A stretch of DNA of 64,000 bases from Siphlonurus alternatus (lineage: Eukaryota; Arthropoda; Insecta; Ephemeroptera; Siphlonuridae), in NCBI GenBank assembly GCA_949825025.1, contig OX463781.1:32749221-32813220 (forward strand), given 5' to 3'. Numbering within the stretch: position 1 is the first letter of the stretch; each line of letters begins with the position of its first letter. Of this stretch, positions 46,072 through 59,800 are shown in pieces. The notes below the pieces were generated by a model. It saw only the letters and a program-made list of their open reading frames with translations. It was not told the origin of the DNA and did not search any database. Made by a program: the position numbers and the translations under genes.

Positions 46072-47098
46072 TGCATACCGTCAACCACCAAACCCTTCCA
46101 CATATAGTGTCCCACTATCAATTCTGTGCAAGATCTTGCAGATTTTTTACCAAGGATGCTGATATTAAAATGGTATTTTTTTTATTTATTTATTTATTTT
46201 TTTTTTTTTTTTTCATTGTGATATTAAAATGCTTTTTCTTTGTATTTTTTTAATGAATTTTATAAGTTACCTTCAATTATTTCATGTTCCTTACAATTTT
46301 AAATGCCAATTTTTAGAGTATAAAATGATTTGTCATACTGTTTTGAAAGATTTTGTATCCTGTGAATCAGCATTATTACATTTTTCAACAAGAACATTGT
46401 AAATTAGTGTAATATTCACATAAATTTGTTTGTGACAATATATAGTCTGCGAAGCACAAACACTGCAACACTGTATACAGTTATACACTATACAGTAATA
46501 TAATATGTATGTATAACGGTATTGTTTCCAGTACCTAGCTATAATCTTGGCAACCTACCAGCAGATTCTAAAGGATCACTGAAAAGTTTAATTACTGTTA
46601 TAACTCGTGTAGTTTGCTAAAAAAGACAAAGGAGTTTCAAAATTTATATTGAATCCAATAAGTTGTTTTCCAGGAATCTAAATACAGTAGTTACTTTGTG
46701 GCAGAACGAGACAACACTGTATGTACGATTTTTTGCTCTCATGAAATCAGGCATGTATTCTCCTATAATATGAGTCTAACAACAAGTTAGGGAAATTGTT
46801 CTGTCATCCTCTCAGTTTTTATCCTAAGCTATTCTTAATATTTTTTACTGTTCTTTTTATAAAATGTTTGTATACTTTATTTAATTATGTTGTGTGGTAT
46901 GTTTATTGTGTTATTTTTATTCAGATTTTACTGGTTAAATACCGTAGTTCTTTCTAATATCATTTCTATGATACATTTGTATTTAAAACATTTTAAATCT
47001 GAGCCATTATTCTATTTATTCTAGAGAACTACTATATAATGTTATGTGTTTCAAACCTTAATTATAGTGTAAACCTTAATTATAGTGTAAGGATGGAG

Positions 47099-47104
47099 TA
47101 AAAT
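47099..47104 (+). promoter_or_regulatory. Possible calpain polyadenylation signal
   Basis: AATAAA about 1030 bases after the stop codon, in AT-rich 3' UTR-like sequence, just before a MITE. Nearer AT-rich sites exist, so this is only a candidate. Confidence 0.35.
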
Positions 47105-47123
47105 AAAATCAATAATATTTTGA

Positions 47124-47415
47124 ATGGACAACTTACATGATTTTTTTTTTACTGCAAGAATGAATAGAAGGTACCAAATTATGCTACTCTGAATTTTTTC
47201 AGATTTTTTTAAGTCCAGGAACTATTTTTAAAAAAATTATTGAAAGTGCAGCCACACCCCCTGGAGGTGTCAATAGGCATTTTTGCCCTAACCTTTTTAT
47301 TAAGGATTCAGAGGTGCCAACTTAAATTACAGTACTTCTGAAAAAATTCGGAGTGGCATAATTTGATACCCTCTTTTCATTTTTGTAATAAAAGATTTTC
47401 ATGTAACTTATCCAT
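47124..47415. mobile_element. ATGGA-type foldback MITE
   Basis: Ends ATGGACAACTTACATG and its near complement. The arms (CTACTCTGAATTTTTTCAGA, AAAAAATTATTGAAAGTGC) and the core CACACCCCCTGGAGGTGTC match the members at 12020 and 15151. Confidence 0.82.
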
Positions 47416-47642
47416 TGTTAAACTCCTACAGACAACATCCATAAAAGTTAAGCTAATACAGTATACTGTATGTCAATATGACAGCTTGTTTCTTCCTCCC
47501 CCCTCCTTTCCTGTTTGTGTGCTGTTTAATTTGTTTGTGTGGGGTGGGCCTATTTGGGGGAGAGGGGAGGAAGAGAGAAGAGAGTCATGTAGTGTGCATT
47601 TCTTAAAACCAATTATACTTGCTGATAAGAGTGCATGATGAC

Positions 47643-49290
47643 CAGTGGTGAAAGTAAGCCGGTGCGCGCCAGTGCGCCGCACTGGTAAAACATTTGAAGC
47701 CAGTGCGGCGCACTGGTAAGACACTGATCAAAATTTATTAAAAATAATCAATAATTTTTAATAAAATTAATAAAATGTTCAAAATCAGAGAAGTTACTTT
47801 GTAAAACATTAATTATGCTCAAATAATGAATGACAATTTTCTTATACTTCGTACTTTTGTCTCATGAAAAAAAATCAACTATTTACATACTATCAACTAT
47901 TTATTAGCTATGTCAAGCAGACGATTTTTTTTTTTAGAAATAGTTTTTAATATTTTTCTAAATTTATTTAAATTTCTGTAGGCTTACTGGGCTGACTATT
48001 TTATCTTCGATTTTTATGAAGAGATAGATATTTACTATACCCTGTAGTATTTCTTTCAATATATATTTATTTTATTTTTTAATTCTTGAATGACTATAAT
48101 ATAATAAAATTAATTAAAATAGATTCAAAACAACTTTTGCTGATGATGCGTTATATATACTACACCACGAATTTTATTACATTTTTTTTTCTGTCTCATT
48201 TATTGCACAAAATTAACACATTTTTATTCAAATTAATTTTTAATTACAATTAAGTCAAGAGCCGAGGGGGAGTGCCGGCCTCCTCTGGCCCACATACCCA
48301 CCAAGGTTTAGAGGGTTCATTTACGCAAGGAGTTTAAAAAAATTAGGGCAAAGGATTCGGGATCGTAGAAGATCAATCGCAGTCAGTAGGTTAATAAAAT
48401 TAAGTCTTCGTCTCAAAAAATTCTTCATATAAGTAATGAATTTTTTAGAAAAGTAAACAAAAAATTTTATTCTCATTTTCTTTTTTTTTTTTTTTTTTAA
48501 TGAGTTTGTAAAGAATAAGTGTAACAAAAATTTATTCACATGCATATGCGACTCATGCAAGCATTGCTAGAAGAGAGTAGATAGATAAATGCAGCCGCTA
48601 TTAGGGCCGAGATGGCTGCACGTTTGGACCATATTTAATATGGCTAGATTTTAATTTCTATCGATGACAAAGGGGAACAATAATTGCTACAAGATCTAGA
48701 GTAAATAAAAATTAATTACCGAAACAAATATAAACATTACAATTTATAATTATAAAAAGAATTCTCTCGCGTTTTGTTTAAATTTTTGTTCAAATAATTT
48801 TTTGATACATATTCAAAATATTAATTTAAATGTTAAATAATTGACGTATTTGATTAAATTATAAAGCATCCCAAATCGTAAGAGTTAACTAAAGTATTTT
48901 TATTATATTAATTATATGTTATATGATCAATGAAGATCGAAGTGCTTTCAATTTAAATCACTAGGGATTTTCTTTCGTATTAATTTTTTTTAAAAGCTAT
49001 AGCTATAATATTTTTAAATATTTTTTTTTATGAATATAATGTTTTAATGTGATCGAGAATCAATCACTCATTGCATTTTTTTTTACAAAGTTTGTATAGT
49101 ATTATTTATTTTACTCAAAATGAAGATATGCATTCAAATATTATAAATGAATTTTAAAAACACTTTTTAATATAAAAAAATTTAGCCACGCCCCTTTTTC
49201 CCAAAAAATCGCGCCTCCGGCGGGGATTTTGGCCCTTCAGGCCTCTATCTGAAGCGCACTGGTAAGAGATTGAAACTACTTTCACCACTG
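47643..49290. mobile_element. Non-autonomous hAT element
   Basis: Ends CAGTGGTGAAAGTA and TACTTTCACCACTG, with the exact 8-bp duplication ATGATGAC at 47635-47642 and 49291-49298. Both ends carry the repeated motif GTGCG(C)CGCACTGGTAA. No transposase frame. The right subterminal block (AATCGCGCCTCCGGCGGGG) is shared with 23107-24779. Confidence 0.92.
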
Positions 49291-49884
49291 ATGATGACAT
49301 AAGCATTGAGGCTTGATGATGTAAAATTTAGTTTTTCATCACACTACAAATGCTACATAGCAGCTAGAGACATATATAAGGAGAAGACTTTTCACTGTCT
49401 GGTCTTGTAATAAAAATATTTGTTGCTACTTTTTTGATCTCACATTAAACATGCATATTTTGATGCTGTAATATTTCAATTAAAAGATTCTAATTGTGTT
49501 GAAATATTGATTGAAAATAATAGTGTGTGAAGAAGCACAAATGACATTTAAAATATTGAATTCTCTTAATTCAGCAATTTTCATTGCATGCACTTACTTT
49601 TTTTATTATTATTAAACTACAAACAACTTTACACTGATACCATATATATTATAAAGACTTAGTGTTACTCAAAAAATTTGTCTACAAGAAGTGATTTATA
49701 TTTTGCTCTCTTACACAAGTTTTAAAATGCTGATCTTTTTGTGGCCTGACTATAATATATATGTATTATGCACAAGGAGTAAAATAAGACTGAAGCACAC
49801 AGTAGCTTGGTAAATAAAATAAATTAAGTTACACAAAACACTTCTTATTTTAGTAAAGCCATTTACATTAGGGCATATTTTATG

Positions 49885-51033
49885 CAGTGGCGTGCGGTCC
49901 ATTAATGCGTTGGATGCGGCGCATCTAGGGAAAATTTGAGCTTTCTTTAAAGAATATAAATATTTTATTTTTCAATTTCATCACGTCAAATTTCAATAAA
50001 AAAAAATAATTTATCTTTGTCTATGTGAAAATCTTCGTTTGAATTTATTGAAGCGTTTACCGCAAAAACGTAAATGAATTCGCGGTGCAATGCAAAGACG
50101 CCCTCTTGCATGAAAGCGGTAGACTCACTCAGCTTTGTTTTCCCCATGCATGAATCTACATTTCCCCTCCCACGCCCGTTTTTTCGTATAGTTTTATCAT
50201 CAAAGAAAAAGCTGAGCTTTCTACCGATTTAGGAGGTGGGGGCGAGCTTCAGTCCTGGGAGGGAGTTGAGGGAGGGGAGCGACGACGATCGAGGAGCCGA
50301 TGTTTATGCCTCGTGGATTATCGTAAATTATATGCTGCCGGGGAAAAAAATATAAGATTCGAAAACTTTGTCTCTTATTTTTAAAGCAAAACAAATATAT
50401 AGTTTCACAATTATGAAATCCACACTATAATTATTTTAAACGATTAAACTCATGTTCTTAAATTGACTTTACCTTTCAAAACAACAAATTATTTGAAAGA
50501 AATTACGTATCTTAGAAAATAAAATATTGATTTATCGACTGCTATCCTGATCAATCCGCGTCGCGGATCACAATTAGAATTTAATTGACTGCAGAGAATA
50601 AAATGCGTATTTTTTTTTCACGTATTGCAGCTGTACATATTATAGTCGGAATCACAATACAAAAATTATACGTATTGTTTTTAGTGAAAATAATTATATT
50701 ATATATTAATTATGTGCTGATCGATCATGAATATAACTGTCATACGATCGATATAAAAAAAGACATTACCGACAAAAAATTTAACTCGTCTTACAAATTG
50801 ATTTAAAAAATTATTTGTGATTGATTTTAGAATTGTATAAAACGTCGAAATATAGTATATTTTTGTGTTATTTTTATGCTTAAAAAGTCGCCTGCCACGC
50901 CCCCTTTTTAAAATTTTTTTCGACTGCGGCGGGCTATCCGGGGGGCTCTGCCCCCCGGACCCCCCTTTTGCTGTGTCCAGTCCCATAATTTTGCCGCCGC
51001 ATTACTGCCTGCTAAACCCACCGCACGCCACTG
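49885..51033. mobile_element. Non-autonomous hAT element
   Basis: Ends CAGTGGCGTGCGGT and ACCGCACGCCACTG, with the exact 8-bp duplication ATTTTATG at 49877-49884 and 51034-51041. The right part holds a G/C-rich inverted motif GGGGGGCTCTGCCCCCC. No transposase frame; 1149 bases. Confidence 0.94.
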
Positions 51034-51041
51034 ATTTTATG

Positions 51042-51583
51042 TAACTACATATATACTAACAGCTTTGCAAATGCCATCCAGAAGGGGAAAAATTATTATT
51101 ATTATTTAATGTAAAAATGCTAAAAACAAATTGACTGACACATTACTTTAATTAACAAGATCTCAAATGTAATAATTCATTTTAATTAGTTATCTGAGCC
51201 TTCGAACATCACACTAATTTTTATGTTCGAGTATTTTACAACAGATATTTTTAAGATTTGCGAAAACTAATTCATATTATGTACTTGGAATTTATTATAT
51301 ATATATATACATAAATTATATCCGTCCAAAAAAAAATGTATCAATAAAAGGTTTAACATAATATTAATAGAGCCATGCAATAAAAGTAGTGTTAAAAAAT
51401 TCTTGGAGATTATAATATCTTAAATAGAAGTGAAGCCTTCCTCGTGATATGTGGCAGTTTACTGCAGTTAATTATATATTATATAATGTTGTTATGTGCA
51501 AATACGAGACTGTCAAATGCAAAATGAGACCAATCCACTTTCAAAAAAATTACCCTGATAATATTACTGATAAACCCTGCAAA
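51042..51583. other. Intergenic stretch, no gene seen
   Basis: AT-rich, with a short TA run near 51296. Nothing recognised. Confidence 0.5.
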
Positions 51584-51790
51584 TGAGGCTACACCATAGT
51601 GTTTCACATTAGAATTTTCCACTTACAACTTTTTTAAACAACTCATAATTTTCAGCTCTACCATATCAGTCTTCAATAAATTCCATTCTCCAAAAGTCCA
51701 GGGTCGTAAAAAAAAACTTTCACAAAGCTTCCAACCTACTCCAACTTCCATCAATCATGATCATTTCTGAAATAAAAGAAAACACCTCTC
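51584..51790 (-). pseudogene. LINE 3'-end fragment
   Basis: Parallels the 3' end of the minus-strand LINE at 26262-26460, including GCAAATGAGGCTACACCATA, TTTAAACAACTCATAA and TCAATAAATTCCATTCTC. Heavily mutated. Confidence 0.75.
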
Positions 51791-52798
51791 CCACCTGACT
51801 GTTTTAATTTTAGGGAATTTTAAAAATTATATAATTACACTTTTTGAAAAATAGTTCCCTAAACCTAAACTCAAAATGATTGAGTTTCAATAATTCAGTT
51901 AAAATTTCCTGTTAGTTGCAAATTCAGATGTTTTTCTCATTAATGTACTTGAAACTGTAATCATTTGGTTTGGTTTTTATCATGTCGATCAATTGTCTTG
52001 TTTTGCATCTGCAACAGGGTGGGGTCTTTTATGTACTTAACATTTAGAAATATAACATAACAATCTATGCAATATATTATGTGAACAAATAAGCAGGGTT
52101 CTATTTCAATTTTGGCACATCTCTGCATGCTCTGAATTGTGCCATATATAATATGTATTTGCACTTGAAATGATTTGACCATACCGAGTTAGTTTGGAGT
52201 TTGATGTTTGAAATACTTGTTTTGTTATCAAATTTGGGGATTTCTGCTGATGGGCCCAGGACCCCAGCTACTCCAATTCTTTTGTTAAAAATCAGAGAGA
52301 GGGTGGTATTTTTTAACAAGCATGCAAGGATTGAGTTACCTACTGTCATATATATTATGCATGTCAGCTTGGTGACCATTGTTGCCAATAATTAATTACC
52401 TGTAGTTACTCTGGATTTTTATCACAAAGTGCAATTTAAAAAAATAAAAAAATAACTTATTTTTAATTAATATTATAGCAATGGTTATTTTAAAACCAGT
52501 CCTTATGACAGCTGACAGCAGGTATATCCTAATGACAATGAGGTAATGAAGGCGAGACTGCAACATTTGTTGCAGCTGTCTGGGCCATCTGTAACTCTTT
52601 ACCTTTTAGTCTAATTTGGAATTTTAGAAACCTTACCACTGACTCTTATGATCTTAGTTACCAAACTGTACCACTGTTAATTTCTTTTCATATCAATTGA
52701 TTATACAATAAAGATATTCTGAATATTAATTAAATACTTGTGTTTGTGTGATATATATATATTTTTTAAAAGAACAATAGATTTGCAAAAGAATTTAC

Positions 52799-52804
52799 TT
52801 TATT
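52799..52804 (-). promoter_or_regulatory. Possible POLDIP3 polyadenylation signal
   Basis: TTTATT on the + strand reads AATAAA on the gene strand, about 560 bases past the stop codon. Confidence 0.45.
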
Positions 52805-53360
52805 TTCTTAAATTACAGAAACTCAGAAATTTATTAAAATGTTAAATAACATTTCAGTTTTTACAGCACACTTCCTACATACAGTATAATAATAAAGAAA
52901 TGGAGTGAGGGGGGATGGTAAAGATTATATTATCTTTTTAATTTCACTCAAAACACCATGAATTAAAATATTACTAGTGTAGAGGGTCTATGCCATGAAG
53001 TTTCCTATGTCAATGAAGAATGGGGGACACTATTGGTTGAAAATTCAATTTTCCAACAGACTTGATACCCAAAACAAAGCAAAATAAATAAATAAAGGAA
53101 AAAAAATCATAACAGTAGAGAATTTAGCTCAAAAAGTTCTTAATGACATTTTAATAATATAAAAAAAGTGGTCTAAAACTGTAGGAAAGAAAGTACGTCT
53201 TTCTTCAAAATGTATGGAACAAAAACTTGGCACGATACATTGCAATATCAACAAAGAGGGAGGGTGTGCTGTAAAACAAGTTTTTGACACCAAGTTGTTT
53301 AGCAAAACAACAAGGAATGTTGACAGATGTGGTGAGATTACTGTTTGGCGTCCTTGGTGT

Positions 53361-56300
53361 TCAGTTCTTGAAGAGGGCCTTGTGAATGATGCCAAGGTCC
53401 GGTTGAATGCCTTTGCCATGACCCAGCTTACTGCAATCAGACCAAGGTACAAGCTGTTAGCAAGGCAGATTCGACAGTTGCCCTGAGGTGGGGAGCAAGA
53501 GGAGATTATCATCCAATAATGAGCTATCTACCCACCATGTGTAACAATGAGCCGTCTGCTATATCAGCTGAGTGCAATTATGAGCTGTAAAATAGTAAAG
53601 TTTATTATCCCAGGAAAGGGATGATATTCTGTACTGTTAACTTTGTAGCGCTAGGAGGAGGATGACAAGGGTGGGGTGCAATGGTTACACCTCTCATGTA
53701 TGTCAAATGTATCTATCAAATCAGTGACGGTTTGTGACATATATTGGACACAAAATAATTTTTTAATTAATACCTTACCAGTATAACATTTGAGTAAATA
53801 GGAGACATTTTTGTAAGCCAAAATAAATGTTAATGTAAGCTGCACTTTGGATTTTTTTTTTTTTTTTTTTTTTAATAATTATAAATACAGTATAATGTAG
53901 ATATTATGTTTTTTTAGTTTCCAATGCATCTAATATTTTTAGAGGAAACTATCTTACCTTTAGAATCGTTGATAAGGTTGAGAATGTTTTCAAATTAAGA
54001 ACTTAAATAAATACTGAGAGAAAATTAAAATAACATGGAGCTTGTGTTAAAAAAAAAAAAAATATGCCTGAAAATACTTGCAACCTGCTGTACAGAGTAC
54101 AGACATAATAATAAGATATTTAGTCAGATTTACACCATATCCCCAGTGTTACCTTTGTCCTGCAGAGAACTTGGGAGCTGGTGCTGCCCCCTGGCCCTGA
54201 GTGACGAGAACTACATTCATGGGCTGTCCATCGAGCTGCCGCTTATGGTAGACCTCAACCGCGCTAACAGCGTGTGCTCGCTGCTTGTAAACCACCTCTG
54301 CAGTGCCGGGGCGAATCAGACGCCACTGCATTAGCGGCCCTAGGTCTCCAAACAATTCCTGCAAAAAGGTGGTCAGCTTGAGAAAAGTTTCAGAGACTGG
54401 TTGGGTGAAACAAAAAGACCTTGAAGAGAGGAGTACAATCAAAGGACGCTTCTTGAAAACAATTTTAGCCTTGGAAAATTTAGATTTTGAAAATTTGTAT
54501 TGGTAACTATGATTTAAAACATTTTTTAATACTGTAGAATTCATTACGGTATCAACTTTTAAATATGTCACAGAATCATATAAGTCTTGTATAAAGGTAA
54601 AGTATTTTTCGTTTGGTTCAATTGATTTTTAAGAAAACCAATCAGGGCAATCAACCAATCAAGTCTCACCTTAATGTCCTCCTCGGTGACGCTTGCCTGC
54701 AGGTTGGACACAAGCACTTTTACTCCCACAGGCACGGGCGGCTGAGCGAAACGTCCCGCAATGTCAAGACGAGACCGCAGCTGCTGGCTCATGTGGCCAT
54801 CTGAGCCACCCTCTGGATCGTTGCGAACCACAATGCTGCAAAATCAATCAAGAGTGAGAACATTACAATGCCACGTACAGTATATTTGACTGTACAGGCT
54901 TAAGTCTAAATACTTCTGGAAATGAGTGTGTTAGACTGTATTCACTCCGTCATAAATAAAGTGCCTGCCTTGTTATGTCTCTATCCCTCTAAGGTTGGAT
55001 AACATTTTCAGCACCAAAATGAATTCGTGATGTACTGTAGTAGCAATTGATTGTTCATATTCAACTCTTCTGTTTTTATGCTGAACTAGTTGACTAACTA
55101 ACCTTAAAGTGGAATTCAAAAGCTAGATAAACTCTTTATCTTGGTTTGAGAGCACCTACAAGGTATAACAGCTTCATTCATTAAAATAGAACTCTTGAAT
55201 CAAGAAACCTGACAAATTTCCCGATGCTTATAGATTTCCTTGGGCTACAAATCTAGAGATTTAAATTTCTGACTACCTTGTCTTCTGCAGGTCTGCCCAA
55301 TCTTGTCTCAACGCTGGGTAGTGTGATGACGGTTTTGCTGTTGGTCTAACTGGCCTGGACGGCTGCTGCTGGGGTCGTGACGACTGCGGACGTGCCGGCG
55401 GGGCTCTAGTGGGAGGGGCCCTTGCGGAAGCAGCTCTTGCAGGAGGTGCCCTTGACATTGGAAGCCTTGCAGGAGGGGCCCTGGGAGGTGGTGCTCGCAG
55501 GGGTGGCTGGTCATCCATTTCCATCTCCTCCTCGTCATAGTAAGAGTCTTCGTACTCGAGCTACAAGAGAATAGGTTGATTAGGTTGTTTTGAGAGATTG
55601 CACTGGACCCTAACTCCTGACCTGGTTGTGAGTGTTGTTACCCAATCTATGCAGACGTTGCAATCTTAAATATTTTAGGGGTAGCTAGACATAATCAGAG
55701 CAAATCAGCTTTCAGCTCTTAGCTAATCTAAGCTCTCAGCTAATCAGAGCACTTTGATGTACTCTTAAGCACCAGCATATCAGGCAAGATTAAAGTACAA
55801 GCTCTTTACTGACCATTTTAAAATGCTTTCTTTTCTTTTTATTTATTTTTTATATTTTTTTCTGGAGAAGCTTGCTTTATCTGTGTTCCACATAATATTG
55901 CAGGTGCAATTTTCTTCATGGACAGCTGAGCAAGCAAGCACTTATGACAGTTTAGAAATATTAAAACAAATTTCTTGTACCGTCTGTACATTTCTTTGGG
56001 TAACAACATATTTTTGAAGAAAAATCATTGCACCTACTGTATGTAGTACATAGTATAGTTTCATACAATATGTACATCAATCCTAGGGGTTTCATGTTGC
56101 CATGTCTCTAAAAGCCACAGCTAATTTGATGAAGTTACATTTTATTTTACTTTCAGATATCTTATATTTGTTAATTATCCATCTACTGACTAAATGAAGA
56201 TCCATGAAAGCCATTACCAATGTTATATCTTCAAAACCATCTCAAGTTGCTGTTTGCTTTTGAGGAGCACTCACCTCTGCCAGGGGTACCTTGACTCTCA

Positions 56301-56808
56301 GAGAGGAAAACTCGGGTATGGCTGCTGGCCGTGTACCAATTGCACGGCCACGCGGAGCCACCATGTTGTGCACCGTGCGCTGAAACATCCCTGTGCGACT
56401 GTAGGCCAGCTCAGGCTCCAGGTAGTCTGAACAGAAGGGGCTTGTCAATTGCATGAAACACATTGCCAACACATTTGAGGACAAAAAATTGCAATAGATG
56501 TCTCTATAATCTGAATTTAAGTCATTATATTTGAGAATACTGTATGGCAATACCTACAGCATAGGGTGAATTACGAAGAAGCATAACAGAACACATATAA
56601 TTTTCTTTTGCCATTTTTCTGAAGTCATGTCACAGCACAGGCATCATAGCTACTTATAGTGTTGTCATCTTAGTAAATGTATGTCCTTTATAAACATACA
56701 TACAGCTGCTGACGGAATTTACATTATTAATATATTTTACCATGTAAATAACCCAATCTCTGATTTTTGGACAAAATAGTATATGTATATTTATGTTATT
56801 GGCTACGT

Positions 56809-56851
<43 letters not shown>

Positions 56852-59800
56852 CATGATGTCACTTCAAAGTTAGTTGGTTGGTTGCTCTTTTGTCGGGTTT
56901 CTTGATTCAAGAGTTCTATTTTAATGAATGAAGCTGTTATACCTTGTAGGTGCTCTCAAACCAAGATAAAGAGTTTATCTAGCTTTTGAATTCCACTTTA
57001 AGGTTAGTTAGTCAACTAGTTCAGCATAAAAACAGAAGAGTTGAATATGAACAATCAATTGCTACTACAGTACATCACGAATTCATTTTGGTGCTGAAAA
57101 TGTTATCCAACCTTAGAGGGATAGAGACATAACAAGGCAGGCACTTTATTTATGACGGAGTGAATACAGTCTAACACACTCACTTCCAGAAGTATTTAGA
57201 CTTAAGCCTGTACAGTCCTGCTCTTTGGTGTAGTGGTTAGTACACTTGGCTCTCGTCCGAGAGGTCCCCGGTTCAAATCCCGAACACGGCAGACTTTTCG
57301 CGACTTGGAATGGGTGTGGCTGGCTACTAGATGAAAGAGTTGGTAGGAGGAAGGCAGCTTACGGCTGTTTATACTCCGCTGGGGTGATTAAGACCGCGGA
57401 ATGTTGTGCAAACAACATACGTGCCCCGCTAAGAAACGGTACTTAACTGTCTGGCATACAGACTGGGTATTAGGAGCCCCCGAGAGCACTGTGAACAATG
57501 TTGAAAAACAAGTTCCGCCATTGGTAACCAACCAACCACTTCAAAGTTAAAAAACGGTACTAGGTACTTCATCAAGCAAAAGAAAGTGAAGATCAAAATC
57601 AGAATTAAACTTTAATGCAAAATGTGTTCAGTAGAAGTTAGACTCAATTTTGATGCCTGGCTGACTATTAAAGTGGCTTAAAGTGTAAAACATCGGCATA
57701 AGCAAAAAAGAGACAATTTTGACCCCGTTTGATGCTCAATGAGTTCCTTAGCAGTGTATTATACAATTATGAACTAGATCAAAACAAAGCATTATAGCTC
57801 CTGCATGTCTTACAAAAGCTTTCCAAATCAATCACATCCAAGTAGCTTTTCTTTTTTCTGAAATTCTCATCGTCTACCTTGAAAAAACTTTTTTAGGTAC
57901 TGTACTATGCACGCTCATTCTGATTGGTGGATGAGAAATAAGCCTACTGTATGTAAAAGAACGCATGTGACAAACATAAAGTTTACACCAGTCTATGCTC
58001 ACCTTCCTCCTCTTCATAGAGCAGGTCCACATCAAAGTTGGCTCCAGCCGACTTGGCGATAAAGCCAGCTCGGTCAAGCCTAGAGGGCTGCCGGCTACTA
58101 CGAGCCTGGCTTGCTTGAGGCCACCGCACACCCCCCCGGACTATTTGCTGCTGCCGGCCACCTCGCCATACCTGCAAAACACAACATAAATGATTTTACT
58201 TCTCTAAACTTACTACTATGTGTAATTTCAGAGGCAACTTTAAGAAGTAGGAGTTGGGATGGGGGGAGGGGGGGGGAAGCCCCTCCAGCCCTGAATATTC
58301 TCTTCAGGACTTACTATTTCAAAACATATTTTAAATCAAATTCACCTTTATATGGAGATGTTCAAAGAGTTTATCCATCCCCGGAACAAGATAATTAATA
58401 TGTAGGTACGGTATTGTATATTTGTAAACATTGCCCACTGTACATTTTTGCACTCGATCAACTCTATAAAATGTCCATAAAGAAATTGAGCGCAGAAAAC
58501 TTACATGTATGTACTGCAGGTTTGAGGCTATAATTAATACATCAACAATTACAGTATGGTATTAATGATGTGAATTTGACAAAAGAATCACAAGACTTAG
58601 AATGTGATTTTCCACAATGTTTATATATTTTTTTAACTCACTTTGTTTTGGTTTAGTTTGGATCTGGCGTCAACTTGCTTTGCTGCTTTTGGTTTCCCGC
58701 CCCCCCTCCTTTGCACTCGTAGATTGTTCAGCTTGTCACGTGCATCTGTCTGCATTGCCAGCTGAGCCAGCTGGTCCCGAGCATCTACCATGTTCAGCCG
58801 CTTCTTGGCTATTATCTTGAGCCGGGCATCAATCACACGACTCGCCGAGGAAAAAGCACCCCCATGCCCCCTCTTTGAAACCATTCCTCCCCTCTGAGGA
58901 GCGTTCTTCATTGCAGGACAATTGCTCTGCTGCCCCCCTGCACCCCTGTATACACAAAATTATCATACTTGGATGAGCATGCAGGAATTGAACAATAAAT
59001 GAACAATAGACCACTTGCAAAACTATGTTTTAGCAAAACGTAAACAAACTCATTCACCCAGGTATTGTTGGTTGTTGATTATGTGTATTTTTTTTTTCTA
59101 ATACATTGGACCTTATGGGAAATTCACGTTTTTCACATACAGATTTCAATACGTGACATACGTATTATTTTAAAAATAAATATATCACCGGAATCTGCAG
59201 TTCTTGGCCATTTTTAATATTGAAAATTTTATTGGAAGATGGGTTCTTTATTTCAATATAGTAAATTTAGTATGACACCAAATCAGCCAATTGCATAGAG
59301 TAAGATACGTAACTAGGCAAACTCCAGTTTGTTGATTTTAACTGTTGCAATAATAAACAATCTGAAGCTTGCTTGGTTACGTATCTTACCACATGCAATT
59401 GGCTGATTTGGTATCATACTAAATTTACTATATTGAAATAAAGAAACCGTCTTCCAATGCAATTTTCAATATTATAAATGGCCAAGAACTGCAGATTCCG
59501 GTGATATATTTATTTTTAAAATTATACGTATGTAATGCATTGAAATCTGTATGTGAAAATCGTAAATTTCCCATAAGGTTCAATGTATTGGAAAAAAAAT
59601 ACACATAATCAACAACCAACAATACCTGGGTGAATGAGTTTGTTTACGTTTTGCTAAAACATAGTTTTGCAAGTGGTCTACAGGGCTATTCTCCTATAAT
59701 AGGGGGTATACGCGCCCCTGTCTGACTTATGGCGCTAAATACTGAATTCTGATTGGCCTAAAAGTGGATATTGGAATTGCTCTGATTGGCTTAAAAATGG

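Noticed and set aside
53214..53486. 90-codon open frame on the + strand
   Set aside because: It overlaps POLDIP3 exon 8 and its 3' UTR on the other strand; the conserved C-terminal helix supports the minus-strand reading.
57218..57295. Possible functional tRNA-Glu gene
   Set aside because: The tRNA-like head continues into a SINE body, a second diverged copy exists, and the acceptor stem does not pair well.
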